Source: Bacillota bacterium (GTDB taxonomy: Bacteria; Bacillota; Clostridia; Lachnospirales; Lachnospiraceae). From it: a DNA stretch of 64,000 nt. The notes beneath the pieces are model-generated. The model ran no database searches. It was not told the DNA's origin and was given only the letters and a program-made list of their open reading frames with translations. The stretch covers positions 78,153-142,152 of the forward strand of contig JAQXUQ010000002.1 in the NCBI GenBank assembly GCA_029224465.1, given 5' to 3'. Position 1 is the first letter of the stretch, and each line of letters opens with the position of its first letter. Shown here in pieces: positions 41,612 to 49,636 of the stretch. The position numbers and the translations under genes are program-made.

Positions 41612-43192
41612 TCAGATCTCCAGCAGATCGCTGTAGGCTTTCAGAGCACCTTCCGTATCGTGCGCGAGAACGCGTTTCGCAAGGACCTTGCCCAGCTGTA
41701 CGCCTTCCTGATCGAAGCTGTTGACATTCCAGAGAAATCCCTGGAACATCACCTTGTTCTCAAAGTGCGCAAGGAGCGCTCCGAGAGAAGCAGGGGTCAG
41801 CTGTCTTCCGGTGATAATGCTCGACGGACGTCCGCCCGCGAAGTTCTTGTTCCGATTCTCGTCTTTCTTTCCGCAGGCAAAGGCAACGATCTGCGCAGCC
41901 ACATTTGCGCAGAGCTTCTTCTGGCTGGTACTGCCTTCGATGACAACATCCGTACCGGTCTGGTTTTCGCGGAAGCCGATGAACTGCAGCGGAATGATGT
42001 TCGTTCCCTGATGGAGCAGCTGATAGAAAGAATGCTGGCCGTTGGTTCCGGGCTCTCCGAAAATGACAGGTCCGGTCACATAGTCTACAGGCTCGCCGAA
42101 ACGATTGACCGATTTGCCGTTGGACTCCATGTCCACCTGCTGCAGATGTGCCGGGAATCTGGAAAGAGCCTGCGAATACGGCAAAACAGCCGTCGCCTCC
42201 ATCCCGAGAACATTGCGCTCATATACGCCGATCAGTGCATCCAGCATGTCCGGATTCTTTAACGGGTCCTTCTCCTGTGCAAGCTTGTCCTCGGCATGCG
42301 CGCCGTCAAGAAACTGCGCGAACACTTCCGGTCCGAAGGCAAGCGAGAGAACCGCGCCGCCGACCGCCGAAGAACTCGAATAACGGCCTCCGATATAGTC
42401 ATCCATAAAGAATGCGGCAAGATATCCCGCATTCTTTGCCAGAGGGGATGTCTCACTGGTTACCGCGATCATATGTTTCGCGGGATTATATCCTGCCTTG
42501 ACAAGAGCATCCTTGACAAACGCCTCATTTGTCAGCGTCTCCAGTGTTGTGCCGGATTTGGATACAAGAATGAAAATGGCATGCGCCACATCCGTAGACG
42601 CGAGAACCGCTGCCGCGTCGTCAGGGTCCACGTTGGAGATGAACTTCGCGCTCATCTTGAAATTTCCGGTTGCCTTTGCCCAGTTCTCGAGTGCGATGTA
42701 CATGGCTCTGGGGCCGAGATCGCTTCCTCCGATGCCGATCTGGACAACGGATGTGAACTTTTCCCCGTTCTCGTTTACAATTTCACCGCTGTGCACCTTA
42801 TTTGCAAAGTCGGCAATTCTCTTCTGCTGTTCTTCATAGAACGCGCGCTTGTTGACGCCGTCTGCGACAACATCCCTGCCGAGCTGTCCTCTGCACAGCT
42901 GATGCAGAACAAGACGCTTTTCACCGGTATTGATGACAGCGCCGTTGTAGAGCTCCTCGTACTTTTCGGACAGCTGCGCCTCAAGAGCCAGGTCCCGCAG
43001 CGCTCCCAGCGTGTCATCGTCCACTGCCTTCGCCGCATAGTTGTACTGCAGTCCTTCCGCCATCGGCACGCTGTACTTCTTAACGCGTTCCGCGCCCTCT
43101 TCCCCGCTCATCACCGCGGCAAGATCCACGCGCTTTGTTTCTTCCAGCTTCTTAAAGGAAGCCAGTGTATCAAGGTTTTTCCAATCAGCCAT
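41612..43192 (-). CDS. pgi: Glucose-6-phosphate isomerase
   Basis: A 526-residue phosphoglucose isomerase, converting glucose-6-phosphate to fructose-6-phosphate. The family patterns are GIGGSDLGPRAMY, FILVSKSGTTLETLTN, and FGEPGTNGQHSFYQLLHQGT. The last holds the catalytic His and Gln; the C-terminal Lys falls in SFDQEGVQLGKVLAKR. The length and motifs are typical of the longer bacterial type. It starts with GGAAAGGATAC before the ATG and leads the pgi-yhcC-hydrolase group. Confidence 0.96.
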   Translation of the reverse strand: MADWKNLDTLASFKKLEETKRVDLAAVMSGEEGAERVKKYSVPMAEGLQYNYAAKAVDDDTLGALRDLALEAQLSEKYEELYNGAVINTGEKRLVLHQLCRGQLGRDVVADGVNKRAFYEEQQKRIADFANKVHSGEIVNENGEKFTSVVQIGIGGSDLGPRAMYIALENWAKATGNFKMSAKFISNVDPDDAAAVLASTDVAHAIFILVSKSGTTLETLTNEAFVKDALVKAGYNPAKHMIAVTSETSPLAKNAGYLAAFFMDDYIGGRYSSSSAVGGAVLSLAFGPEVFAQFLDGAHAEDKLAQEKDPLKNPDMLDALIGVYERNVLGMEATAVLPYSQALSRFPAHLQQVDMESNGKSVNRFGEPVDYVTGPVIFGEPGTNGQHSFYQLLHQGTNIIPLQFIGFRENQTGTDVVIEGSTSQKKLCANVAAQIVAFACGKKDENRNKNFAGGRPSSIITGRQLTPASLGALLAHFENKVMFQGFLWNVNSFDQEGVQLGKVLAKRVLAHDTEGALKAYSDLLEI

Positions 43193-43262
43193 AGTATCCT
43201 TTCCGCACCGACTCTAGGCGATGCACTGAAAAAGCTTCGGAACCGATCCCGAAATCGTTCTG

Positions 43263-43271
43263 ATTATATCA
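43263..43271 (-). promoter_or_regulatory. Extended -10 promoter of pgi
   Basis: The minus strand reads TGATATAAT (43263-43271), an extended -10 with consensus hexamer, about 70 bp before the ATG. No good -35 is evident. Confidence 0.5.
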
Positions 43272-43313
43272 TGTAATATCCCCGAAGAACAGTGCCGCCC
43301 GGCCAAATAGCAC

Positions 43314-43342
43314 TTGCTCTTCCCCTGCAATCAATGGATAAT
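43314..43342 (+). promoter_or_regulatory. Promoter of the XpaC-TelA operon
   Basis: TTGCTC (43314-43319), 17-bp spacer, GATAAT (43337-43342), giving a leader of about 45 nt. Confidence 0.5.
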
Positions 43343-43393
43343 TGAATGCAAAGATGTCTTCTTTCTACAGGAAGGCAGACAGGGGTTACTGAA

Positions 43394-44656
43394 ATGGAAA
43401 TCAAAGATCTGTTCGATACCGGCGGCGCGATTATGGACGCTGTAAACGACGCCGTCTCTTCCAATGATTATTCTGCTCTTTCCGGTAAAATCCGCGATTC
43501 GCTGCAGGATGCCGCGGAAGCCATGAAGAACGCGGGAAAGGGTTTCGCTCCGGGCAGCGGCGCGAAGTCAGGCGATCCTTCGCAGCTGGAGAAAGAGAAG
43601 AAATACTGGCAGGACTATCAGTCCGCATGGTACATGCGCCATCCGGAGAGCGCTGCCGCAAATCCTTCCGCAAAGCCGAAGGAAGGCAGCACCTTTTTCC
43701 TCCGGAGCGGCATTTCCAGAAACAAAGGACTGATTCCTCTGATTCTCGGTGTTACCGGCGACATTCTCGGCGGATTCGGGATCCTCTCCTTTCTCGTGAT
43801 CGGACTGCTCGCGACTGTTGCCGGAACCGGGTACGGGTTTGTTCTGGCCGGCTTTCTCTTCTACACGGCGCTTCTGGGTGCCGGCATCTTCGCGACCATC
43901 CGCGGCGTCACGACGCGCCGGCTTGTGAAGAAGTATTTCCGGTACGCGGAACTTGTCGGCGATCAGGAATATTTCCCGATTTCCGATCTGGCAAAACAAG
44001 TCTCCGCACCCGACGAACTCGTCCGGACGGACCTCTCGAAGATGATCCGCGCCGGTTACCTGAAAAACGCGCGTTTTGACAAACAGCAGAAGACGCTGAT
44101 GCTGACCGATCATGTCTATGAGCTCTATCAGAACGCGGAGCAGGGCAGGATCGAAAGGGAGCAGGAAGCCGCAAAGGAAGATGAGCAGAAAGCGCACCAA
44201 TACGATGACCTGCCCGAAGAAGCCGCGGCGATCATGAAGGACGGGGATGAATATATCAGACGCGTCCGCGAGATTAACGATGTCATTCCGGACACCGATG
44301 AGATGAGCACGAAGCTCTACAAGATTGAAGATACCATGCGCGCGATTTTTACGCAGCTGCGGCGCGATCCGTCGGCGGCCTCCGGCCTCCGCCGTTTTAT
44401 GAACTACTATCTGCCGACGATGATGAAGCTTCTGCATGCTTATGTGGATCTGGACAGGCAGTCTGTACCGACCGAAAACGTACAGCAGACCAGACAGGAA
44501 ATCCGGGACAGTCTGGATACGATTCAGACCGCTTACGACAAACTGTTCAACGATCTGTTTCAGAACAGGGCATGGGATATCCAGTCCGACATTTCGGTTA
44601 TGAAGACCATGATGGCGCGGGACGGACTCGTTCCGCAGGAAGGGGAGAATAAATGA
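43394..44656 (+). CDS. XpaC-like (5-bromo-4-chloroindolyl phosphate hydrolysis) family membrane protein
   Basis: A 420-residue protein with two central helices (GLIPLILGVTGDILGGFGILSFLVIGLLATVAG and FVLAGFLFYTALLGAGIFATIRG, about 110-180). A polar N-terminus precedes them, and a long charged C-terminal region holds a winged helix-like stretch (EYFPISDLAKQVSAPDELVRTDLSKMI) and coiled-coil prone segments. I chose the start at 43394 (MEIKDLFDTGG) over one 16 codons upstream. Genes of this type commonly sit next to telA, as here. The name comes from a Bacillus phenotype; the true activity is unknown. The operon may help membrane stress or toxic-anion tolerance. Confidence 0.85.
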   Translation: MEIKDLFDTGGAIMDAVNDAVSSNDYSALSGKIRDSLQDAAEAMKNAGKGFAPGSGAKSGDPSQLEKEKKYWQDYQSAWYMRHPESAAANPSAKPKEGSTFFLRSGISRNKGLIPLILGVTGDILGGFGILSFLVIGLLATVAGTGYGFVLAGFLFYTALLGAGIFATIRGVTTRRLVKKYFRYAELVGDQEYFPISDLAKQVSAPDELVRTDLSKMIRAGYLKNARFDKQQKTLMLTDHVYELYQNAEQGRIEREQEAAKEDEQKAHQYDDLPEEAAAIMKDGDEYIRRVREINDVIPDTDEMSTKLYKIEDTMRAIFTQLRRDPSAASGLRRFMNYYLPTMMKLLHAYVDLDRQSVPTENVQQTRQEIRDSLDTIQTAYDKLFNDLFQNRAWDIQSDISVMKTMMARDGLVPQEGENK

Positions 44657-45858
44657 CGAATGATTTTTTCAGAGATTTTGACAAAGAGGCTCCGCAGACT
44701 CCGGTACTGACCTTCTCCGGCGCGCAGGACAGTGCTGCCGGTGCGGAGGACAGCCCCGCCGTAAAGGAGCAGGAAGCCGCGCAGCCGGCGCCTTCGAAAA
44801 CCGCAGAAGACGCGATGGAAGAAGCCGGAAAACTGCTGACGCCGGAGGAACTTCAACAGGTGGATGCCTTCGCGGGCAAAATCGATCTGTCCGATTCCGC
44901 CGCCATCATGAACTACGGCGCTTCCACGCAGAAGAAGCTTGCCGATTTTTCCCAGTCCGCGCTCGACAATGTGCGCACGAAAGATATGGGAGAAACCGGG
45001 GAGATGATGACGCAGCTGATTACGCAGCTGCGCAATTTTGACGTCGATAACGAAGAGAAGAAAGGTCTGTTCGGGCTCTTTAAGAAAGCGGACAACAGCC
45101 TCGCGGCGATGAAGGCGAAGTACAGCAAGGTCGAGACCAATGTCACAACGATCTCGAATGAGCTTGAGAAGCATCAGGTCATGCTCCTGAAAGACATCGA
45201 TGTGCTGGACCGGATGTACGAGCTGAATCTGCATTACTTCCGGGAACTGACCATGTACATTCTTGCCGGCAAAAAGAAGCTGCAGGCAGTCCGCGAAAAC
45301 GATCTTCCGGCGCTTCAGAAAAAGGCTGCGGAAAGCGGCCTTGCGGAGGACGCGCAGGCCGCAAGGGATCTGAGCGCCCAGTGCGACCGCTTTGAAAAGA
45401 AGATTTATGACCTTGAACTCACGAGAACCGTCTCGATGCAGACGGCGCCGCAGATCCGCATGGTGCAGACCAGCGACACGGTTATGGCAGAGAAGATCCA
45501 GTCGACGATCGTAAATACGATCCCGCTCTGGAAGAATCAGATGGTGATCTCGCTCGGCGTCGAACACGCGGCGCAGGCAGCCAGAGCTGAGCGCGAAGTC
45601 AATGACATGACGAATGAACTGTTAAAGAAAAACGCGGATGCGCTGAAGACCGCAACGGTTGCCGCCGCGAAAGAATCCGAGCGGGGGATCATTGACATTG
45701 AAACACTTCGCCACACAAACGAAACGCTGATTTCCGCGATGGATGAAGTCATCGCGGTTCAGAAAGAAGGCAGACAGAAACGCCTCGCGGCGGAAAACGA
45801 GCTTGCGCAGATTGAGGATCAGCTGAAAAACAAGCTCCTCGAGGCAGCAAGAAACTGA
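44653..45858 (+). CDS. TelA family toxic anion resistance protein
   Basis: A 401-residue, mainly alpha-helical soluble protein of the TelA (tellurite and cell-envelope stress) family. The N-terminal 70 residues are low complexity; the conserved part begins near LTPEELQQVDAFAGKIDLSD and contains KYSKVETNVTTISNELEKHQVMLLKDI and NTIPLWKNQMVISLGVEHA, with coiled coils throughout. It overlaps the XpaC-like gene by 4 bp in an ATGA arrangement, so the two are translationally coupled. TelA proteins are linked to resistance to tellurite, antibiotics and bacteriocins, but their biochemistry is not settled. Confidence 0.93.
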   Translation: MTNDFFRDFDKEAPQTPVLTFSGAQDSAAGAEDSPAVKEQEAAQPAPSKTAEDAMEEAGKLLTPEELQQVDAFAGKIDLSDSAAIMNYGASTQKKLADFSQSALDNVRTKDMGETGEMMTQLITQLRNFDVDNEEKKGLFGLFKKADNSLAAMKAKYSKVETNVTTISNELEKHQVMLLKDIDVLDRMYELNLHYFRELTMYILAGKKKLQAVRENDLPALQKKAAESGLAEDAQAARDLSAQCDRFEKKIYDLELTRTVSMQTAPQIRMVQTSDTVMAEKIQSTIVNTIPLWKNQMVISLGVEHAAQAARAEREVNDMTNELLKKNADALKTATVAAAKESERGIIDIETLRHTNETLISAMDEVIAVQKEGRQKRLAAENELAQIEDQLKNKLLEAARN

Positions 45859-45906
45859 TGCGGCAGGGCGGCTGCCGGCGTTCGGCTTGAAATTCCAATA
45901 CTGCGA

Positions 45907-45941
45907 AAGGCCCGGCTGTCAATTCCTGTCAGCCGGGCCTT
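45907..45941. terminator. Terminator between telA and the Cys-rich ORF
   Basis: A 12-bp stem AAGGCCCGGCTG (45907-45918) with CAGCCGGGCCTT (45930-45941) and an 11-nt loop, followed by TTCCCAATTT. It can serve both convergent transcripts. Confidence 0.75.
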
Positions 45942-45957
45942 CCCAATTTCTGTGCTA

Positions 45958-46143
45958 TTATTCGCTGTCCTGTTCTGCATGATCCGCACGCATTTCAGGG
46001 TGTTTTCGATAGAAGTCACCTGCTCTCTCCCGCCCCGTCGCACATCGCGGATGTTTCAGATGACAGTTAAACGCGCAGCCGCCGCAGTGCGGATCATCGA
46101 GCCCGAGAATCTTCCGGAGCACCCGGATCCAAAGCCTGCTCAT
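45958..46143 (-). CDS. Small Cys-rich protein downstream of a ZIP transporter
   Basis: A 61-residue protein with four cysteines: C20, C23, C27 and C34 in HCGGCAFNCHLKHPRC. The N-terminus is basic and hydrophobic (LWIRVLRKILGL) and the C-terminus is charged. The start overlaps the end of the ZIP transporter gene in an ATGA arrangement, which argues for real translation. Short proteins with the shape CxxCxxxCxxxxxxC and His nearby are seen in Clostridia, and the cluster could bind zinc or iron. A role as an accessory to the metal transporter is an inference from coupling. Confidence 0.65.
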   Translation of the reverse strand: MSRLWIRVLRKILGLDDPHCGGCAFNCHLKHPRCATGRERAGDFYRKHPEMRADHAEQDSE

Positions 46144-46916
46144 CCCAGTGCCACATCCAGAATCATCATCAGCGTAAAGCCGACCGCGAAGGCAACTGTT
46201 CCGAGGTTTGAATGTTTTCCCTCGGACATTTCCGGAATCAGCTCCTCGACAACAACATACATCATGGCGCCGGCCGCAAAGCTCAAAAGATATGGAAGAA
46301 CCGGCACAACAAATCCCGCCGCGAGTACGGTAATCAGCCCGGCAACCGGTTCCACCGCGCCGGACAGCATTCCGAGAACAAACGTCTTCGATTTCTTCAT
46401 ACCCTCGGCGCGAAGCGGCATGGATACAATCGCGCCTTCGGGGAAGTTCTGAATCGCGATGCCGATGGAGAGCGCAAGCGCGGATGCCATCGTGATATTA
46501 CTCGTGCCGTACAGCCAGCCCGCAAAAACAACGCCGACCGCCATCCCCTCCGGAATGTTGTGCAGTGTGACCGCGAGGATCAGCTTGGTCGTCCTTTTCA
46601 GTCCGCTCTTCGGGCCCTCTTCTTCCTTGTCCATATGCATGTGCGGCGTAATGACATCCAGCAGAAGAAGGAATCCCATGCCGGTCAGAAAGCCGACCGC
46701 GGCGGGAACAAATGCGAACTTTCCCATCCCTTCGGATTCTGCAATCGCAGGAGCAAGGAGACTCCAGAAACTGGCCGCCACCATGACACCGGCCGCGAAA
46801 CCGGTCAGCGATTTCTGCACCTTCTCCGAGAGCTGACCGCGAAGCAGAAATACCATGGCCGCTCCTGCAGTTGTTCCGATAAACGGGATTATGAGTCCTT
46901 TGAAGATATCCGGCAT
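46140..46916 (-). CDS. ZIP family metal transporter
   Basis: A 258-residue transporter with eight helices. The metal-binding helices are HNIPEGMAVGVVFAG (helix 4) and QNFPEGAIVSMPLRAEG (helix 5), with the H-N-P-E and N-F-P-E patterns of bacterial ZupT-like transporters. The loop after helix 3 is charged (HMHMDKEEEGPKSG), rich in His and acidic residues, and probably senses or binds metal. It imports zinc, iron or manganese. It sits between a 73-residue membrane protein gene and the Cys-rich small ORF, with which it is translationally coupled. Confidence 0.93.
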   Translation of the reverse strand: MPDIFKGLIIPFIGTTAGAAMVFLLRGQLSEKVQKSLTGFAAGVMVAASFWSLLAPAIAESEGMGKFAFVPAAVGFLTGMGFLLLLDVITPHMHMDKEEEGPKSGLKRTTKLILAVTLHNIPEGMAVGVVFAGWLYGTSNITMASALALSIGIAIQNFPEGAIVSMPLRAEGMKKSKTFVLGMLSGAVEPVAGLITVLAAGFVVPVLPYLLSFAAGAMMYVVVEELIPEMSEGKHSNLGTVAFAVGFTLMMILDVALG

Positions 46917-46961
46917 TTCAGTCGTTCCTTTCTGTATGCAGCATATGCGGAGTCATATATT

Positions 46962-47183
46962 TCAGGCCGCCGCGCCGACGATCAGCGCGATCAGGCCGAT
47001 GATCAGGATAATCGGCAGGACATAGACCGCAAGTCCGATTACACTGATCGCGAGTACGGCAAGAATCAGCCAGCCGATTCCGCCGAGCAGCCAGCCGAGC
47101 AGCTTGCCTGTAATGTGGAATAGAAATCCTGTCAGTTTAAAAAGGATGACGATAAATAAGATTGTTATCAGAATGGAAACCAT
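46962..47183 (-). CDS. Small hydrophobic membrane protein
   Basis: A 73-residue protein with two or three hydrophobic helices and few charged residues. The motif GKLLGWLLGGIGWLIL is like small membrane proteins found in many Firmicutes. GAGGGA precedes the ATG. It lies 48 bp after a DUF1304 gene and 45 bp before the ZIP gene, all on one strand. The function is unknown. Confidence 0.7.
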   Translation of the reverse strand: MVSILITILFIVILFKLTGFLFHITGKLLGWLLGGIGWLILAVLAISVIGLAVYVLPIILIIGLIALIVGAAA

Positions 47184-47231
47184 GCATTGTCCCTCATTTC
47201 ACAGGGTGGAAATCATGTGCTGCTCCTTCGT

Positions 47232-47588
47232 TTAGAAGATACAGGTAATCAGTGTCAGGATTGCCAGCCCGCCCTGCATCAGAATGATTTTCGGATTGCT
47301 GGTCAGGCTTCCGTACAGCGCTACCATTACGATGTAGATCATGAGGAAGATCAGTGCTGCTTTGCTGGAAAAAGCAAATACCGCGACCAGAATCAGCACA
47401 CTGATCAGCCCGTTGTATACGCCCTGGTTCTTGAAAAGCGTATTGACCGAATCCCGCTTCAATTCATCGACGGTCATGCCGAAAACCTTGGCGGTCTTAT
47501 CCGACGCTGTCGCGAGCGTCTCCAGATAGAAAATATACAGAAACTCGAGTGCAACCAGCATGGCGAAAATTTTTGTAATCAGTGACAT
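47232..47588 (-). CDS. DUF1304 family membrane protein
   Basis: A 118-residue protein with four hydrophobic segments. The opening MSLITKIFAMLVALEFLYIFYLE is the characteristic DUF1304 beginning, and KNQGVYNGLISVLILVAV is its usual second helix. Start at 47588 has GGAG before it; an upstream extension of six codons is less likely. It has a good promoter 40-70 bp upstream. The function of the family is not known to me. Confidence 0.88.
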   Translation of the reverse strand: MSLITKIFAMLVALEFLYIFYLETLATASDKTAKVFGMTVDELKRDSVNTLFKNQGVYNGLISVLILVAVFAFSSKAALIFLMIYIVMVALYGSLTSNPKIILMQGGLAILTLITCIF

Positions 47589-47629
47589 ATAAAAACACTC
47601 CTTCATATATTGAATAACCTGTAAGGCAT

Positions 47630-47658
47630 ATTATAGCCTGCAGCTGATTCTTTTACAA
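47630..47658 (-). promoter_or_regulatory. Promoter of the DUF1304-ZIP gene group
   Basis: On the minus strand TTGTAA (47653-47658), 17-bp spacer, consensus TATAAT (47630-47635). The start would lie about 35 bp before the ATG at 47588. Confidence 0.65.
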
Positions 47659-47783
47659 ATCACATCCGTGCATTGGTGCATTTTTCAAAAATGGTTTCTG
47701 CAATACTTCTCAGCCTCCGGGTTGTCTTCTGTGTACCGCCGGAACTTTATGATGCCTGACGCATATAGCGGCCAGGCATATAG

Positions 47784-47826
47784 AAAAAGCCGGTCCGCCA
47801 TTCCTTCTACGGAACAGCGGGCCGGC
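47784..47826 (-). terminator. hsp20 terminator
   Basis: On the minus strand a long GC-rich stem (right arm 47811-47826, left arm from 47789) with a small loop is followed by TTTTTCTAT (47780-47788 on the plus strand as its complement). It lies directly after the Hsp20 stop at 47842. Confidence 0.8.
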
Positions 47827-47841
47827 CATACGCGGTTCGCG

Positions 47842-48405
47842 TTACTTGATCTCAATCTGTTTAGCGGGAGCCTTTGCGGCTATCGCAGCCTTGTTCGGTA
47901 CGGTAAGTGTCAGAACACCGTTCTCATACTTCGCCGCAATCTCTTCCGGCTTTACGTCCTCGCCGACTTCAAAGCTTCTTTCATAAGAAGCTTCGGTTCT
48001 CTCCTTGCGGATGAACTTCCCGGTCTTCGTATCCTTCTCGTCCTTGTCTTCCTTGTGGGAAGCGGAAACGCTCAGAATACCATCCTTCAAACCGATACTG
48101 ATATCCTTCTTGTCAAAGCCCGGAAGATCAGCTGTCAGCGTGAAGTGATCGCCATGATCAACCACATCGGTCTTCATGAGATTCTTCTTCATCAGGCGGT
48201 TCATACCGTTCCATTCATGACGAAGCATCTTGTTATATCTGTTCGCGAGCTTTCTGTTGTGGCGGTCAATACTCTTCTCTGTCTGAATCTCTTCCTTGTC
48301 CGGAGCGACCAGTGATACAACATCCTCAAACGGATCGTACCAGTCATCAGCAAAATCATCCATCATATCATCAAAATCATTCGTCCAAACCATAGGCATT
48401 AACAT
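47842..48405 (-). CDS. Hsp20/alpha-crystallin small heat shock protein
   Basis: A 187-residue small heat shock protein. The N-terminus is Asp/Trp-rich (NDFDDMMDDFADDWYDPF) and the alpha-crystallin domain runs from about residue 85 (DVVDHGDHFTLTADLPGFDKKDISIGLKDGILSVSAS) to the closing GVLTLTVPNKAAI. The C-terminal IEI-type motif is present in part (KQIEIK). It binds unfolded proteins without ATP. AAAGGAGG precedes the ATG. The promoter carries a perfect 12-bp inverted repeat in the spacer region that is not CIRCE or CtsR, so a different regulator probably controls it. Confidence 0.95.
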   Translation of the reverse strand: MLMPMVWTNDFDDMMDDFADDWYDPFEDVVSLVAPDKEEIQTEKSIDRHNRKLANRYNKMLRHEWNGMNRLMKKNLMKTDVVDHGDHFTLTADLPGFDKKDISIGLKDGILSVSASHKEDKDEKDTKTGKFIRKERTEASYERSFEVGEDVKPEEIAAKYENGVLTLTVPNKAAIAAKAPAKQIEIK

Positions 48406-48519
48406 AAGTCATTCCTCCTTTAGTAGCGAGGCCTTCCGTTGCTGCCGCGGTGAAGCCTTGTTGTTATGATCTATTAAATTGCTTCCGGAGAGGTTCCTGT
48501 TTCTTTCCCTCTCTTCAAT

Positions 48520-48553
48520 TATGTGTTATAGCACTTCTATAACACATAGTCAA
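48520..48553 (-). promoter_or_regulatory. hsp20 promoter with perfect 12-5-12 inverted repeat
   Basis: On the minus strand TTGACT (48548-48553), 17-bp spacer and TATAAC (48525-48530). The repeat TATGTGTTATAG (48520-48531)-N5-CTATAACACATA (48537-48548) spans from the -35 edge to beyond the -10. The position strongly suggests a repressor operator. It does not match CIRCE (TTAGCACTC-N9-GAGTGCTAA) or CtsR. Confidence 0.8.
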
Positions 48554-48665
48554 CAGACAAAACAGATTTTTTTAAGAATTTTTGCCGGATGCCGACAAAG
48601 TCCGCCGATACCGTACGGACTTCCGCCCACGCCGCCGGACTCCGTCTTTCGCGTGAGGCCCGTCG

Positions 48666-49139
48666 TTACCGCAGAATATCCACAACCTCACCGATATACA
48701 TGTCGTGGTCCTCCTGTCCTTCGTAAAATTTCTCCCGGACATCCGAAGGCATATTCTGTGTGTCCAGCGTCTGACGGAACAGCTTCCTACAGACCAGCGT
48801 TACCTCGGCCTCGCCAAACGTCACGCCTTCACCTGCTGCTTGCGGTGTCAGACCGCTGTCGTGCATCTTGTCCATATCTCTGCCTGACTTCGAGCCGATG
48901 ACGGCCAGCTTCTGTCTGCATTCTTCGGGGTAGAAGCTGATCGTAAAGAAATCGTTGTTTTCCATGAATTCATGCGTGTGCCGGGACTGCCGGACATATA
49001 CGGTCGCGACCGGCTTTCCCCAGAGCGTTCCGAGACCGCCCCAGCTGATGGTCATCGTGTTAAATTTCTCCATGGTGCCTGCCGTAAGCAGTGCCCACTT
49101 CTTGTCGTACTGTTCGAAAATGTCCGTTATAAAGTTCAT
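48666..49139 (-). CDS. Flavin reductase family protein
   Basis: A 157-residue FMN-binding split-barrel protein. The start at 49139 (MNFITDIFEQYDKKWAL) has AAAGGA before it; the longer open frame upstream has no start signal. The flavin-binding region TMTISWGGLGTLWGKPVATVYVRQSRHTHEFM and FTISFYPEECRQKL fit the flavin reductase (FRP) domain. It probably transfers electrons via FMN in the cytoplasm. The glutaredoxin-like gene lies just upstream, so a small redox operon is likely. Confidence 0.9.
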   Translation of the reverse strand: MNFITDIFEQYDKKWALLTAGTMEKFNTMTISWGGLGTLWGKPVATVYVRQSRHTHEFMENNDFFTISFYPEECRQKLAVIGSKSGRDMDKMHDSGLTPQAAGEGVTFGEAEVTLVCRKLFRQTLDTQNMPSDVREKFYEGQEDHDMYIGEVVDILR

Positions 49140-49161
49140 CGTGATCCTTTCCTTTGAAATA

Positions 49162-49425
49162 TTACGCTTCCGTTTCCGAACGAAGCCCCGCTTCTTCCGG
49201 AGAAAGTGTGACCGTGCCGTCCTCCAGGACAAAACACGGAATCCCCGCATACCCGTTCGCCTTTGCGTCATCAAATGCCGGGTTTGTATCGCGCAGCTTG
49301 AGAAATGCCTTCAGATTCTTCACATGCGCACCGATATCAATCATCTTGTACTCGTCATTGCCCTCGATCTGCTTCTCTATAAAAGCGCAGTCCGGGCAGC
49401 TTGGCATACCGTAAACTGTGATCAT
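49162..49425 (-). CDS. Glutaredoxin-like protein with CPDC motif
   Basis: An 87-residue thioredoxin-fold protein. The redox motif is SCPDC (C10 and C13) after a short beta strand (ITVYGM), and GYAGIPCFVLEDG holds the cis-Pro at P62 or so. Such proteins (glutaredoxin-like, often DUF-type) replace glutathione-linked glutaredoxins in Clostridia. It lies 22 bp before the flavin reductase gene on the same strand, which suggests co-expression. Confidence 0.88.
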   Translation of the reverse strand: MITVYGMPSCPDCAFIEKQIEGNDEYKMIDIGAHVKNLKAFLKLRDTNPAFDDAKANGYAGIPCFVLEDGTVTLSPEEAGLRSETEA

Positions 49426-49636
49426 TTTCGCCTCCTGTTCCTTGTCTTATCATTCTCCGGCTGATCATAAAGATCTTTCTCAGTATACCATATCGACAAC
49501 GGGGACTGTCCGGGGTTCATCTTCTGTAATCGAATCATGGCTTCTCGTTACATGTCTCATCTTTCCATTGAATATTTTAATTCCAGTTCATCGATTAAAC
49601 TGTTTGCAAAATATTCTAACATTTTAAGGAGCCACT

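Noticed and set aside
48520..48548. CIRCE element before hsp20
   Set aside because: The arms TATGTGTTATAG do not match TTAGCACTC-N9-GAGTGCTAA and the spacer is 5, not 9.
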